Origin: Bacteroidota bacterium | GTDB taxonomy: Bacteria > Bacteroidota > Bacteroidia > Chitinophagales > BACL12 | Direction: 5' to 3' | DNA length: 64,000 bases | NCBI GenBank assembly: GCA_016706255.1 | Contig: JADJJZ010000003.1 | Coordinates: 1,150,501 to 1,214,500 of the forward strand | Part shown: positions 37,386 through 46,327 of the stretch, one piece after another | How the letters are laid out: the number at the start of each line of letters is the position of its first letter | Numbering within the stretch: the stretch's first letter is position 1 | Program-made: the position numbers and the translations under genes | Notes under the pieces: model-generated | Told to the model about the DNA's origin: nothing | The model's input: only the letters and a program-made list of their open reading frames with translations | The model's database searches: none

Positions 37386-37862
37386 TTATTTTGTTAATTT
37401 GTTTAATTGTTCGTTGTTTAAATAAAACCGCACTTTATCTTTAGATAAACCACCGATTCGGTGGTAAAATTTAATTGCGCGTGAATTAAATGTTGGAGTA
37501 TGCCATTGCATCATAATACTATCCTGTTTAAGGCTATGTTTTGCAATTTCTACTATGAGGGCCTCTCCAATGCCATTTCCGCGAATTGCATCTTTTAAAT
37601 ATAAACAATCCATCATGGTGTAATAAGCGGCATCCCATGTTGAGTATTCAAAAGTATATGTTGCATATCCGGTAATTCCTTCATCGGTTTCAACAATTAA
37701 GCAATAACACACCGGATTTTCTGAAAAAATGGCAGCAGCTAATTTTTCCGCTTTGCCTTCAGCATTATAATCGGCGCGCTCATATGCTGCATGTGCTGCA
37801 CATAATAAAATAATATCGTGTATATCAGCAGGAATGGCTTTTCGGATTTTGTAGTTTATCAT
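37386..37862 (-). CDS. GNAT family N-acetyltransferase
   Basis: The 158-residue protein starts IRKAIPADIHDIILLCAAHA. It has the central GNAT strand GYATYTFEYSTWDAAYYTMM, the acetyl-CoA loop DCLYLKDAIRGNGIGEALI (about residues 87-105, RGNGIG matching R/QxxGxG/A), and a C-terminal TFNSRAIKFYHRIGG. This layout is near spermidine/diamine acetyltransferase-like GNATs, but the target is not determinable. Its 5' end overlaps the preceding gene's stop by 4 bases, so it is translationally coupled. Confidence 0.85.
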   Translation of the reverse strand: MINYKIRKAIPADIHDIILLCAAHAAYERADYNAEGKAEKLAAAIFSENPVCYCLIVETDEGITGYATYTFEYSTWDAAYYTMMDCLYLKDAIRGNGIGEALIVEIAKHSLKQDSIMMQWHTPTFNSRAIKFYHRIGGLSKDKVRFYLNNEQLNKLTK

Positions 37863-38338
37863 ACATCTTCATTTAATTGTGCGGACAAATAATTTTTTAT
37901 GGCATCCGGATTTTGCGGGTTTTTCAGTACGTATTCAACCCATGCATTACGTTCAAACCATAAAACGGCCATTTCCCAAACGCAGGTATAAATACCGTTG
38001 TGACTAAAGTAACGAAATTCGTTTGGCCCGGCATTATTTTTTAAATAAACATATTGTTGTAACATATTTTCATCTATCCACCAATTCAAAATGGCGAAAC
38101 AACCTTCTTTACCTTCATGTAAAATGAGGGTTGCCACTTTATAGGTATCTAAATCATAAATAGCATTTTTTTTGAGCCAGAGTGGTAACTCAATTTTTGC
38201 TAAAGCAAGTAAACTGTAGTCAATTATTTCATTTTTTATTGAAATACTATATATTTTGAGGGTCCATCCTTCGCAGGCATACAATTCGATAAATCGAACG
38301 GGTCGTTTTTGATAGGTATGTTTTATTTCCGGTATCAT
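37859..38338 (-). CDS. Hypothetical protein in M1-like operon
   Basis: The 159-residue soluble protein has no recognised family. Visible blocks are FIELYACEGWTLKIYSISI, KVATLILHEGKEGCFAILNW, WIDENMLQQYVYLKNN, and CVWEMAVLWFERNAWVEYVL. The many aromatic and Trp residues and strand-then-helix pattern suggest a compact alpha/beta domain. It lies directly after the M1-like gene (adjacent stop and start) and overlaps the GNAT gene by 4 bases, so it is produced with both. A role linked to either neighbour is inference. Confidence 0.6.
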   Translation of the reverse strand: MIPEIKHTYQKRPVRFIELYACEGWTLKIYSISIKNEIIDYSLLALAKIELPLWLKKNAIYDLDTYKVATLILHEGKEGCFAILNWWIDENMLQQYVYLKNNAGPNEFRYFSHNGIYTCVWEMAVLWFERNAWVEYVLKNPQNPDAIKNYLSAQLNEDV

Positions 38339-40915
38339 TTATTGTGGTATTGCGGATAAAAATTGTGTTTCATATTGATTAACAACACTTAGCATATTTT
38401 CATCCTGTTTATATTTTTCTTTTAACAAAACATATATTTCTTTTCCTTGTGGAACTGCAAGTGTATTAATTAATAATACATTACTAAAAATATCGTTCAC
38501 ATCATTTTCTTCTAACGATTTCAGGAATTTTGCAAGCACAATAGGATAGGCTTGATCTGCAGCATTTAAAGCAACTAATGTATAAGCAGCAGCCAAACGA
38601 TAATCCCAAACCGGTGTAGCGAGGGTCCACCGTGCACCGGCAGCCGAATCGCTTAAAGCCGCCAGTGCAATGGGGATACCTCTGCTGTCACCTAATTCGC
38701 GTAAACCATTTAAGGTGCTGATTAAACTTTGGTTTTTCCACGAAGGTTTGTCTTTTAATTGAACCAATATATCAAATGCATCTGCACTTTTTGTTTTACC
38801 CATTGCGTTTGCAGCAGCATTAATAACCCTGTCGCTAACATCGGATAAATATTTTTCATACAAAGGGCAATAAATAGAATCTTTTGTATTACCTAACATG
38901 CTGATTGCAGCAGCACGAATCCATGATGTATCATTTTTTATTACCTTGGTCAACAATGAAATTGTTTCTTCGTTATAAGGAGTTGGCAACATGAATTTTA
39001 ATTGTGTTAATACATTATATCTCAATCGCCAGTATGAGGTATCTGTTATTACATAGTGAAATGCTGTAAAAATTTCCTGTTTGGTTGATTCCGGTGTGTC
39101 TGTTGCCTGTAAGATATTGGATAATTCTGTCAAAGCCCATTGACGGCCTAATACATCTTTATCATATTTAAATTGATAAATTAATTCGGCAGTAGATTTT
39201 TGGTGTGTGAATTCTTTAATCCATGTACTTTGATAATCAATGTTTACTAGTTGAGGTTCATTGGTCAGCATAAAAATAAAGCTGTTTATTTTTTGGGGAA
39301 GAAGATTTATTGTATAAATGCTATCATTAATTTCGATTTCCATTTTTCCCTGAAAATAATTTACCTGTGGGTAAGCAGAAGTTGTATCAGGTTGTTGTGT
39401 CTGTGTTAAATTCAATGTTAATCGTTTAGTTTCGTTGTTGTAGTGTTGGGATATTTCAAATACAGGATGGCCGATGCCGTAAATCCATTGATCAAAAAAC
39501 CATGTTAAATCAATTTGTGTTGCAGTTAAAAAAGCAATGCGCAAATTTTCAGTAGTTACCTGTTTACCGGCATACGTTTTTACATAATATTGAATACCTT
39601 TTTGCCAGTTATTTTCTCCAATTTGTTTGCGCAACATGTGCAAAACGAGTGCACCTCTGGTATAGGCATAATTATCGGTTACAAACTGATGTTCATCATC
39701 GTAATTTGCTGTTACTATTGGATGTTTATAATTACTATACCAATCGCCTAAATACACATTTTGGTTGTATAAATGATTCCATAATAACATTTCATCAGTT
39801 CCATTTATATACTCATTAAACAGTGCGTCAAAATAATGTGCGAAACCGCGGCTTAGCCAGATGTCATTCCATGAGGCAGGCGACAATAAAGTTCCAAACC
39901 ATTGTTGTGCAAGTGCTTCGGCTTCCAGACCGTCCCAGAGGTAAAAAAAATCGGCATGTGTGCCATAATCATCAACCATATTTTCGGTTTGGATGCTGGT
40001 GCCGGCAGATGCCATTCCCCAAACTAAATCCTGCACAAAAACCTGATTGTAATTTTTGAATGGAAAAGGATGTGCGGTATATTCAGCATAAAAATCAAAC
40101 ATATCCGGTAATCGGGCAATGCTTGCTTTAGTTGCTGCAATTTCATCGGGATAAGCATAATTATGCACTTCAACTGAATTAATTTTAGTCCCGATGTCGT
40201 GATACTTTCCAATTACAATAGCTGTTTGATAATTCGGATAAGATGTATCCATTATCCATTGATAAGTATTTGTGCCATCGTGATTATTTATCGTTTTTTG
40301 TAAACGTCCATTTGCAATACCCACCATTGACGTATCAACGGTTAGAAAAATTTCGGTAGTCCGTAAATCTTCAGGATCATCATATCCCGGAAACCAATAT
40401 CGGTTTGAATGATATTCAGCCATTGACCAAACCTGATAACGTTTGCGAGGTTCTGTTGTAGTTGGTTTAAAAAAACGTAATCCTTTTCCATTGCTGCCAC
40501 CAAGGTTAATTGGGTCTGACAAATTAATATAATTGGTGCTGTAATTTATTGTAATACTAATTTCATCTGAAGGCGAATAAAACTTATCTAAATTTATTTG
40601 TAGTGCATTATTTGCATCTGATCCATCATATACATAAGTTAAGGCTTTCCCGTTTTGTAGGGTGATGTTATTTATGGATAGGTTTGCGGCATCAAGGAAA
40701 ATTTTATCGGTTTTGGTGAAGGGATGTAATTTAATCGTTGCCGTGCCAAATGCTTTTTGATTAGTAAAGTCAAACTGTAATTGTAATTTGATATGGCTGA
40801 TGTCAATTGCCGGAATGCGATTTGGATGCAATGCCGGAAGGGCAGGAGCTGTTTGCGCATTTAGCGAAAGGGACAAATACAGCAACAGAAATACAGCAGA
40901 AAATAATTTTGTCAT
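38339..40915 (-). CDS. M1 aminopeptidase homologue lacking catalytic residues
   Basis: The 858-residue protein has a signal peptide (MTKLFSAVFLLLYLSLSLNA, cut near AQTAP), an M1-type beta-sandwich and catalytic-like domain to about residue 500, and a C-terminal helical repeat region. The M1 zinc site is gone. Where HExxH should stand before QWFG the sequence is EALAQ (residues 333-337). The distal zinc Glu (NEGFA) is SRGFA, with Arg at 356. The exopeptidase GGMEN motif reads GMASAG (300-305). The surrounding fold motifs, including the region with the active-site Tyr (NYAYTRGALVLHMLR), are kept and the frame is intact. I infer a periplasmic pseudoenzyme. An upstream ATG at 40924 is the alternative start. 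Confidence 0.8.
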   Translation of the reverse strand: MTKLFSAVFLLLYLSLSLNAQTAPALPALHPNRIPAIDISHIKLQLQFDFTNQKAFGTATIKLHPFTKTDKIFLDAANLSINNITLQNGKALTYVYDGSDANNALQINLDKFYSPSDEISITINYSTNYINLSDPINLGGSNGKGLRFFKPTTTEPRKRYQVWSMAEYHSNRYWFPGYDDPEDLRTTEIFLTVDTSMVGIANGRLQKTINNHDGTNTYQWIMDTSYPNYQTAIVIGKYHDIGTKINSVEVHNYAYPDEIAATKASIARLPDMFDFYAEYTAHPFPFKNYNQVFVQDLVWGMASAGTSIQTENMVDDYGTHADFFYLWDGLEAEALAQQWFGTLLSPASWNDIWLSRGFAHYFDALFNEYINGTDEMLLWNHLYNQNVYLGDWYSNYKHPIVTANYDDEHQFVTDNYAYTRGALVLHMLRKQIGENNWQKGIQYYVKTYAGKQVTTENLRIAFLTATQIDLTWFFDQWIYGIGHPVFEISQHYNNETKRLTLNLTQTQQPDTTSAYPQVNYFQGKMEIEINDSIYTINLLPQKINSFIFMLTNEPQLVNIDYQSTWIKEFTHQKSTAELIYQFKYDKDVLGRQWALTELSNILQATDTPESTKQEIFTAFHYVITDTSYWRLRYNVLTQLKFMLPTPYNEETISLLTKVIKNDTSWIRAAAISMLGNTKDSIYCPLYEKYLSDVSDRVINAAANAMGKTKSADAFDILVQLKDKPSWKNQSLISTLNGLRELGDSRGIPIALAALSDSAAGARWTLATPVWDYRLAAAYTLVALNAADQAYPIVLAKFLKSLEENDVNDIFSNVLLINTLAVPQGKEIYVLLKEKYKQDENMLSVVNQYETQFLSAIPQ

Positions 40916-40959
40916 GGCTTGCAAACGGTTTGTTTATGCAAAGCAACAACGATTTGGGA

Positions 40960-41913
40960 TTAGTCGGGGGACAAATACCGGACATTTTCGGCCAAATCAC
41001 TTTTGAGGAGACGGGCAACCTGTTTTTCACTTTCCAGACCAATTTGGGTGGCTATTTGTTTACGGGAGAGGTCTGGATTTTGAATAAGCGTTTTTAATTT
41101 TTCGATGCGGATATTGGTAATAAAATCGTTCACAGTTATGCCTGTTTCTAACTTAAACGTGCGCGTAAAATTCCGGTCACTCATACAGGCAATTTGGGCA
41201 AGTTCGTGGTTGTTGTGTTTGATATGAATATGTTCAATAATATAATCCTGCACTTTGTGAATGCCTTCGTGAATATGGTTTCGGAATTGTAGAAATACAT
41301 TTTCCTGTAAGCTGACACCATCGCGGCGATAATAAATTACCAGTTCTCTGGCAACTTTATGTGCAAAATAACCATTAGTAAGTTTTTCTACAATATGCAA
41401 CATCAGGTCGATACCGGATGCTATGCCTGCGCTGGTGTAGATATTATTTTCTTCAAGAAATAAAATATTTTCTTTAACTGTGGCTTTGGGTGCCAGTTTT
41501 TGCAGTTGAGCCGTTATTTTAAAATGGGTAGTGCAGGAAATGTCATTTAATAACCCGGCATGTGCCAAAACCAAAGCACCTGCACAAATACTTACCAGAT
41601 TAATGTTTTCCGAATGGCATTTCCGCAGCCAGTCGAACAGTGGTTGCTGACATTTAAATTCGTGTGATAATAAATATTTTACTCTTGCGCCCGGAACAAT
41701 TAAAAAATCGCCTGCTTTTAATTTAACTTTTGAAAAGTGTTTTTGTTGTTTGAAATCCAAGCCGGCTGAGCTAGACACGGCATCGCCTAAACCACAGTAT
41801 TCCAGTATGAAATCTGCCCCAAAATCAATTGCTTCATGAATGGTTTGATCGGGCCCTGCCAAGTCGAGCAGATGCACCTGAGGTAAAATTAGAAATACAA
41901 ATTTGGTTGGCAT
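40960..41913 (-). CDS. GlxA-type AraC family transcriptional regulator
   Basis: The 317-residue regulator fuses an N-terminal DJ-1/PfpI-like domain (residues about 1-180) with a C-terminal AraC HTH pair. The first domain has FLILPQVHLLDLAGPDQTI and the nucleophile elbow VSICAGALVLAHAG with Cys at 110; in this group it is usually a sensor, not an enzyme. The second has NHELAQIACMSDRNFTRTFK and SRKQIATQIGLESEKQVARL, the two helix-turn-helix units. Targets are unknown. It is transcribed toward the M1-like gene, with 45 bases between, and may lead or control that operon. Confidence 0.85.
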   Translation of the reverse strand: MPTKFVFLILPQVHLLDLAGPDQTIHEAIDFGADFILEYCGLGDAVSSSAGLDFKQQKHFSKVKLKAGDFLIVPGARVKYLLSHEFKCQQPLFDWLRKCHSENINLVSICAGALVLAHAGLLNDISCTTHFKITAQLQKLAPKATVKENILFLEENNIYTSAGIASGIDLMLHIVEKLTNGYFAHKVARELVIYYRRDGVSLQENVFLQFRNHIHEGIHKVQDYIIEHIHIKHNNHELAQIACMSDRNFTRTFKLETGITVNDFITNIRIEKLKTLIQNPDLSRKQIATQIGLESEKQVARLLKSDLAENVRYLSPD

Positions 41914-41973
41914 GGCCGATAATAATATTGAACAAATGTAACATTTGTAATCATTTTACCAAAAGTGCGCTCA

Positions 41974-42010
41974 AATAAAACGGACTTTCACACAAGGTAA
42001 AAGTCCGTTT
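41974..42010 (-). terminator. Rho-independent terminator after DoxX-like gene
   Basis: AAACGGACTTT (41978-41988) and AAAGTCCGTTT (42000-42010) form an 11-bp stem with an 11-base loop. The minus strand continues TTATTTGAG. The stem begins 23 bases past the DoxX stop. Confidence 0.7.
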
Positions 42011-42032
42011 AACATATTAAGTTAAATTTAAA

Positions 42033-42404
42033 TTACACAGCTTTAATTTTTTGATGCCATAAATAATACGACCAGAATAAAAATCCGATTGGTAATAGCA
42101 TAAAAAATACACCACCGCTTACGCCTTCGGTTGCTATAATGGAGACAACTGCTCCAATTAAATCGAAGAATAAACCGGCATAAGCCCATTCTTTAATACG
42201 ACGATTGATAGGTAGTAAGACTGCAATTACACCAAGTATTTTTGCAATGCCAATAAAGCGAATAAAATAATCAGGGTAGCCCATTTGATTGCCAATCATT
42301 TCAACTGCCTGTGGATCTAATATTACATCGGGATAAGCAGAAAATATCATGAAACCGCCGAATAATCCGGTTACAATCCAGTAAATAAGGTTTTTGTTTT
42401 TCAT
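42033..42404 (-). CDS. DoxX-like membrane protein
   Basis: The 123-residue protein has four membrane helices: LIYWIVTGLFGGFMIFSA, FIGIAKILGVIAVLLPI, WAYAGLFFDLIGAVVSIIA and GGVFFMLLPIGFLFWSYYLW. The pattern with IRFIGIAKILGV and IKEWAYAG is that of the DoxX_2 family, small integral membrane proteins of uncertain function often linked to stress or thiol chemistry. It follows the SRPBCC-VOC gene by 33 bases on the same strand, as the last gene of an ArsR-SRPBCC-VOC-DoxX unit ended by the hairpin at 41974. Confidence 0.85.
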   Translation of the reverse strand: MKNKNLIYWIVTGLFGGFMIFSAYPDVILDPQAVEMIGNQMGYPDYFIRFIGIAKILGVIAVLLPINRRIKEWAYAGLFFDLIGAVVSIIATEGVSGGVFFMLLPIGFLFWSYYLWHQKIKAV

Positions 42405-42437
42405 TTGTTTTTATTTAAGTATGCTATTCAAAAATAA

Positions 42438-43376
42438 TTAATTTTTAGTATTACAATTTACCATCCAGTTAATGCCAAATCTGTCGGTAAAGCTGCCAAA
42501 ATAAGCGCCCCAAAACATGTCCTGTAATTCCATGGAAACTTTTCCACCTGCGCTCAGGGCATTAAAAATTCGTTCGGTTTCTGCTCTGCTATCGAGGTCG
42601 AGATTGATGTGTACATTATTTCCTTTTACCACAGTAAAACCCATTGACTCCGGTGCATCGGTTCCCATTAATACATGTCCGCCTACAATTTCCAATTCAA
42701 TATGCAGAATTAAATTTTTGTCTTCATCGGATAAAGCCGGAGCATTTGGATCGGGCGGTAAATTGCCAAATCGCTGAATGCCCATTCCGGAAAATTCGCC
42801 ACCGAATACGGATTGATAAAATAAAAATGCTGTTTCTGTGTAATTGGGGAAGTTGAGATAAGTGCTTACTCTTGCCATTGTTTTAGTTTTATTTTGTTGA
42901 CGTAATTTAATTTGTGCATTTACATAGGCTTCTAATTTATTTAAAGTTTGTTTACCACCTTCAATTGCATTCACTTTTTCGATAAGCATATCGAGAAATT
43001 CTGCTGATTTAAATACAGAACGCATGGTGAGTAATGTATCATTATCATCTTCTTCAAATGTGATATAAACGGTAAAATGATTATCATCACTTCCATCGCC
43101 GTGCCGGTAAACTAACAATGCCGGTTTTTCAACTTGCAGGTATTCAATTTTATTGTTGTAATCCATTCCAAACCCATGCATGGTAAATTCCCAAATGGCA
43201 TTTGGTTTTACCTCCATACTTTTATGTTTCAGTGTATAACCTTCAGGTCCCCACCAGTTATAAATATGTTCAGGTTGTGTCCATACATCCCATACTAAAT
43301 TGCGCGGTGCTTTAAGCCAACGTTTATGAATAATCTGATTATCGATTCGTTCAAACGAATTATTTTTTTCTGCCAT
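42438..43376 (-). CDS. SRPBCC (AHSA1-like) domain fused to VOC (PhnB-like) domain
   Basis: The start at 43376 (MAEKNNSFERIDNQIIHKRW) gives 312 residues and overlaps arsR by 17 bases. Residues about 15-145 are an SRPBCC ligand-binding domain of the AHSA1 type (APRNLVWDVWTQPEHIYNWW, GPEGYTLKHKSMEVKPNAIW). After a short basic linker a PhnB-like VOC domain begins with MARVSTYLNFPNYTETAFLF and ends DRFGINWMVNC. The two are normally separate genes in this operon type. Here the linker is in frame through an internal ATG at about 42880, so an indel may have removed the stop between two genes. Ligands are unknown. Confidence 0.8.
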   Translation of the reverse strand: MAEKNNSFERIDNQIIHKRWLKAPRNLVWDVWTQPEHIYNWWGPEGYTLKHKSMEVKPNAIWEFTMHGFGMDYNNKIEYLQVEKPALLVYRHGDGSDDNHFTVYITFEEDDNDTLLTMRSVFKSAEFLDMLIEKVNAIEGGKQTLNKLEAYVNAQIKLRQQNKTKTMARVSTYLNFPNYTETAFLFYQSVFGGEFSGMGIQRFGNLPPDPNAPALSDEDKNLILHIELEIVGGHVLMGTDAPESMGFTVVKGNNVHINLDLDSRAETERIFNALSAGGKVSMELQDMFWGAYFGSFTDRFGINWMVNCNTKN

Positions 43377-43710
43377 GATGATGTTTTTTATGTTCTTGAA
43401 TTTTTTCGAGATAAGCATCCAGCGCATCAAATTTTTGTTCCCAGTACTGTTTGTATTGGTGTAGCCAGGTGGATACTTCCTCCAATTTGTCGAGTTTCGC
43501 TTCGCAATATCTTTCGCGTCCTTGCTGTTTGATGAGGACTAATCCACATTCCGATAAAATTTTAACATGGAGGGAAACGGCCTGACGGGTGACATCAAAT
43601 TGTTGCGCGATTTCGTTGATATTCAAGGGTTTATGGGCAACTAATTGAATGATTTCCCGCCTCGTGGGGTCGGCAATGGCATGAAATACATCTCTTCTGT
43701 TAGCTATCAT
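43360..43710 (-). CDS. ArsR family transcriptional regulator
   Basis: The 116-residue winged-helix repressor starts at 43710 (MIANRRDVFHAIADPTRREI). Helix-turn-helix residues are LNINEIAQQFDVTRQAVSLH and the wing contains LVLIKQQGRERYCEA. The clustered metal-binding cysteines of classic ArsR proteins are absent, and the C-terminus is His-rich (EHKKHHHGRKK). The longer ORF start at 43746 is rejected because it spans the operators. SRPBCC and DoxX genes follow in overlapping order. Autorepression is likely, from two palindromes directly upstream; the effector is unknown. Confidence 0.9.
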   Translation of the reverse strand: MIANRRDVFHAIADPTRREIIQLVAHKPLNINEIAQQFDVTRQAVSLHVKILSECGLVLIKQQGRERYCEAKLDKLEEVSTWLHQYKQYWEQKFDALDAYLEKIQEHKKHHHGRKK

Positions 43711-43711
43711 A

Positions 43712-43755
43712 TGCAAGCATTTACTTGCAAATGTATATGCAAGCATTCACTTGCG
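43712..43755. promoter_or_regulatory. Double palindromic operator for ArsR-type repressor
   Basis: TGCAAGCATTTACTTGCA (43712-43729) and TGCAAGCATTCACTTGCG (43738-43755) are two 18-bp palindromes with identical TGCAAG half-sites, 26 bp apart centre to centre. That spacing puts them two to three helical turns apart. The first ends one base from the arsR start codon, so repressor binding would block transcription of the whole operon. ArsR dimers recognise such inverted repeats. Confidence 0.75.
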
Positions 43756-43801
43756 CAAATTTTTAACAGAATTTTTTTTGGGGGATATAAAAATTCGCTT
43801 T

Positions 43802-45037
43802 TTAAGAGAAACGAATAGCTTTGATAGGCCTTATTTTGGAAACAATAAGAGAAGGAATAATTAGAAATAAAATAGACACTAAAAATGTTCCGATATTAAT
43901 CATCAGTACCCACCAGATATTAATTTGCACAGGAGCAACTGAAACATAATAAGATGCTTCCGGTAATTTTATGAGTCCGAATTGTTGTTGGAGGATACTC
44001 AATCCCAACCCAATGATATTTCCCCATAACATTCCTCTGAGAATAATATTGGAAGCATTGAGTAAAAATATTTTGCGAATTGAATTATTTGTTGAACCCA
44101 GTGCTTTTAAAATACCAATCATATTTGTCCGCTCCAGAATGAGAATGAGCAGTGAGGTTACCATATTAATTAAAGCAACGAGGATCATGAGTGTTAAAAT
44201 AATCCATTCGTTTACTTTTTGCAGATTAAGCCAATCGAATACACTGGGAATAATTTGCTGAATGGTTTGTACATCCCAAAACGGGTCGGCTTTTTTATCT
44301 ACAATTTTTTCAACGGCATCAATTTTTTCGGGGTCGTCGATAAATACTTCGTAACCACCGATTTGTTCGGGTGTCCAGTTGTTTAAGCGTTGAATATGGC
44401 GAATATCCACCAGTACAAACAATTTGTCGAATTCTTCAAGTCCGGTATTATATATCCCGCTGATACGCAGTTTGCGATACATTTGTTCGTAATCGCCATT
44501 TTCTTTCTGGTCGATGATATGCAGTAAAATACTATCACCAACATCAAAACCTAAACGGTCGGCAGTAGTTTTTGATATCATAGCATCGCGACTAATTTCG
44601 TCGCTGCGGAGGTTCATGGAGTCACCACTTACAATAAATTTTCCGAGTTGATTCCAGTCGAAATCTTTTCCGATACCTTTCATGATGATACCTTCGATAT
44701 CGATTTTTGTTTTTATAATCGCAGCCTTGCGTGCATACACCTGTATGGAAGTAACACCATCAATGGCAGTAACATCATCAACAAAATCCTGTTTGCGATA
44801 AATGGGTTCATCGTCGAATGAGTTGCGTAAACTTTGTTTGGAGATATTGATATGTCCCCAAAAGCCATAAACTTTATCGGAAATAGTTGCTCTAAAGCCA
44901 TTAACCAACGAAGTAGAAATGAGCATAACCGACAGGCTCAAAGCAATGGCAACGCGGGCGATTGCAATAATTAACCGCGAAAATGTACGTTGTTTATTGT
45001 GAATTATCCTTTTGGTGACAAAAAATTCGAACCACAT
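43802..45037 (-). CDS. LolC/LolE-type ABC transporter permease
   Basis: The 411-residue inner-membrane protein has the LolC/LolE layout. It starts with FVTKRIIHNKQRTFSRLIIA and a first membrane helix (VAIALSLSVMLISTSLVNGF). A large periplasmic domain follows (about residues 55-270), then three C-terminal FtsX-like helices with ILERTNMIGILKALGS and SKIRPIKAIRFS at the end. Such permeases work with an ATPase to release lipoproteins from the inner membrane; no ATPase gene is next to it here, as is typical for Bacteroidota. It is divergent from namZ, 42 bp away. Confidence 0.85.
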   Translation of the reverse strand: MWFEFFVTKRIIHNKQRTFSRLIIAIARVAIALSLSVMLISTSLVNGFRATISDKVYGFWGHINISKQSLRNSFDDEPIYRKQDFVDDVTAIDGVTSIQVYARKAAIIKTKIDIEGIIMKGIGKDFDWNQLGKFIVSGDSMNLRSDEISRDAMISKTTADRLGFDVGDSILLHIIDQKENGDYEQMYRKLRISGIYNTGLEEFDKLFVLVDIRHIQRLNNWTPEQIGGYEVFIDDPEKIDAVEKIVDKKADPFWDVQTIQQIIPSVFDWLNLQKVNEWIILTLMILVALINMVTSLLILILERTNMIGILKALGSTNNSIRKIFLLNASNIILRGMLWGNIIGLGLSILQQQFGLIKLPEASYYVSVAPVQINIWWVLMINIGTFLVSILFLIIPSLIVSKIRPIKAIRFS

Positions 45038-45051
45038 CCCTTATATCTTTA

Positions 45052-45059
45052 TAACTTTG
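45052..45059 (+). promoter_or_regulatory. -7 element for namZ-fmt (TAACTTTG)
   Basis: TAACTTTG matches the consensus and ends 20 bases before the namZ ATG at 45080, with a short leader. Confidence 0.6.
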
Positions 45060-45079
45060 GCCTTAGTTTTGACTGAAAC

Positions 45080-46327
45080 ATGCGTATGATAATAATAGCA
45101 ATGGCTTTTACCTTCTTTACTGCTTCAATTGCATGTAAAAATAATGATTCTGCAATTGATACGGCGACAATGATGCCAACAAATGTATCCGTTGCGGGAG
45201 AGGTAGATTATGCCACCGATATTATCACCGGGGCAGAAAACACTGAAATGTATTTACCACTTTTAAAAGGAAAATATGTTGCCTGTGTGGTAAATCAAAC
45301 TTCAACAATTGGCGATAAACATCTGGTGGATTCGCTATTATCATTAGGTATTAATATCGCGACCATTTTTGCGCCGGAACATGGATTTCGCGGAACGGAA
45401 GATGCAGGTGCTACTATTTTAAATTCAAAAGATACCCAAACCGGTTTACCTGTTTTATCGTTATACGGCAATAAAAAGAAACCTACGGCGCAGGATTTGG
45501 CGGATGTAGACATCGTAGTATTCGACATTCAGGATGTTGGTGCGCGGTTTTATACCTATATCAGTTCATTACATTATGTAATGGAAGCCTGTGCAGAATT
45601 AAATAAACCATTATTGATTTTAGACCGACCAAATCCCAACGGATTTTATGTTGATGGTCCGGTTTTACAAAAGGCATATACTTCATTTGTAGGTATGCAT
45701 CCCATTCCTGTTGTTCATGGTATGACGATTGGCGAATATGCGCAAATGATCAACGGAGAAAAATGGTTGGCGAATGGCGTTCAATGTCAGCTCACCGTAA
45801 TTCCGTGTAAAAATTACGATCATAAAAAAATGTATGCAGTGCCGATTGGTCCTTCACCGAATTTAAAAAATATGGAGGCCATTTATTTATATCCGACTTT
45901 ATGTTTTTTTGAAGGCACTAATGTGAGTGTGGGTAGAGGAACAGCAAAACCATTTTTATACATTGGCTCACCACATATAAAAGATACCGGATTTAGTTTT
46001 ATTCCTAAAGCGGGCCCTGCAAATAAATCGCCTTTTTTATTAAATACAACCTGTTATGGATTTGATTTATCCGGTTTACCATTAACTGATTTGCGAAAAG
46101 GTGATATTCAGTTGGAAACTATTTTAGATATGTATGCCCGCTTTGATGATAAAAATAAATTTTTTCTGGAAAATAATTTTTTTAATAAACTTGCGGGTAG
46201 TGAAGAGTTGATGATACAAATTAAAGCGGATTTATCTGCCGATGAAATCCGATTGAGCTGGCAGGATGATATCACAGCATTTAAAAGCATCAGAAAAAAA
46301 TATTTACTTTATCCGGATTTCGAATAA
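45080..46327 (+). CDS. namZ: Exo-beta-N-acetylmuramidase NamZ-like (DUF1343) lipoprotein
   Basis: DUF1343 proteins include NamZ, which removes non-reducing-end MurNAc in peptidoglycan recycling. The 415-residue protein has a lipobox-like signal (MRMIIIAMAFTFFTASIAC), then VACVVNQTSTIGDKHLVDSL, IFAPEHGFRGTEDAGA and FDIQDVGARFYTYISSLHYV (about residues 152-171). LLILDRPNPNG and FFEGTNVSVGRGTAKPF follow, all characteristic of the family with the acidic catalytic residues present. An alternative start is the ATG two codons later. The stop overlaps the fmt ATG by one base (TAATG), so the two are co-translated; the pairing is common in Bacteroidota. Confidence 0.88.
   Translation: MRMIIIAMAFTFFTASIACKNNDSAIDTATMMPTNVSVAGEVDYATDIITGAENTEMYLPLLKGKYVACVVNQTSTIGDKHLVDSLLSLGINIATIFAPEHGFRGTEDAGATILNSKDTQTGLPVLSLYGNKKKPTAQDLADVDIVVFDIQDVGARFYTYISSLHYVMEACAELNKPLLILDRPNPNGFYVDGPVLQKAYTSFVGMHPIPVVHGMTIGEYAQMINGEKWLANGVQCQLTVIPCKNYDHKKMYAVPIGPSPNLKNMEAIYLYPTLCFFEGTNVSVGRGTAKPFLYIGSPHIKDTGFSFIPKAGPANKSPFLLNTTCYGFDLSGLPLTDLRKGDIQLETILDMYARFDDKNKFFLENNFFNKLAGSEELMIQIKADLSADEIRLSWQDDITAFKSIRKKYLLYPDFE

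Noticed and set aside
43711..43746. Upstream arsR start at 43746
   Set aside because: It would place both-strand operator palindromes inside the coding region and adds a non-conserved extension.
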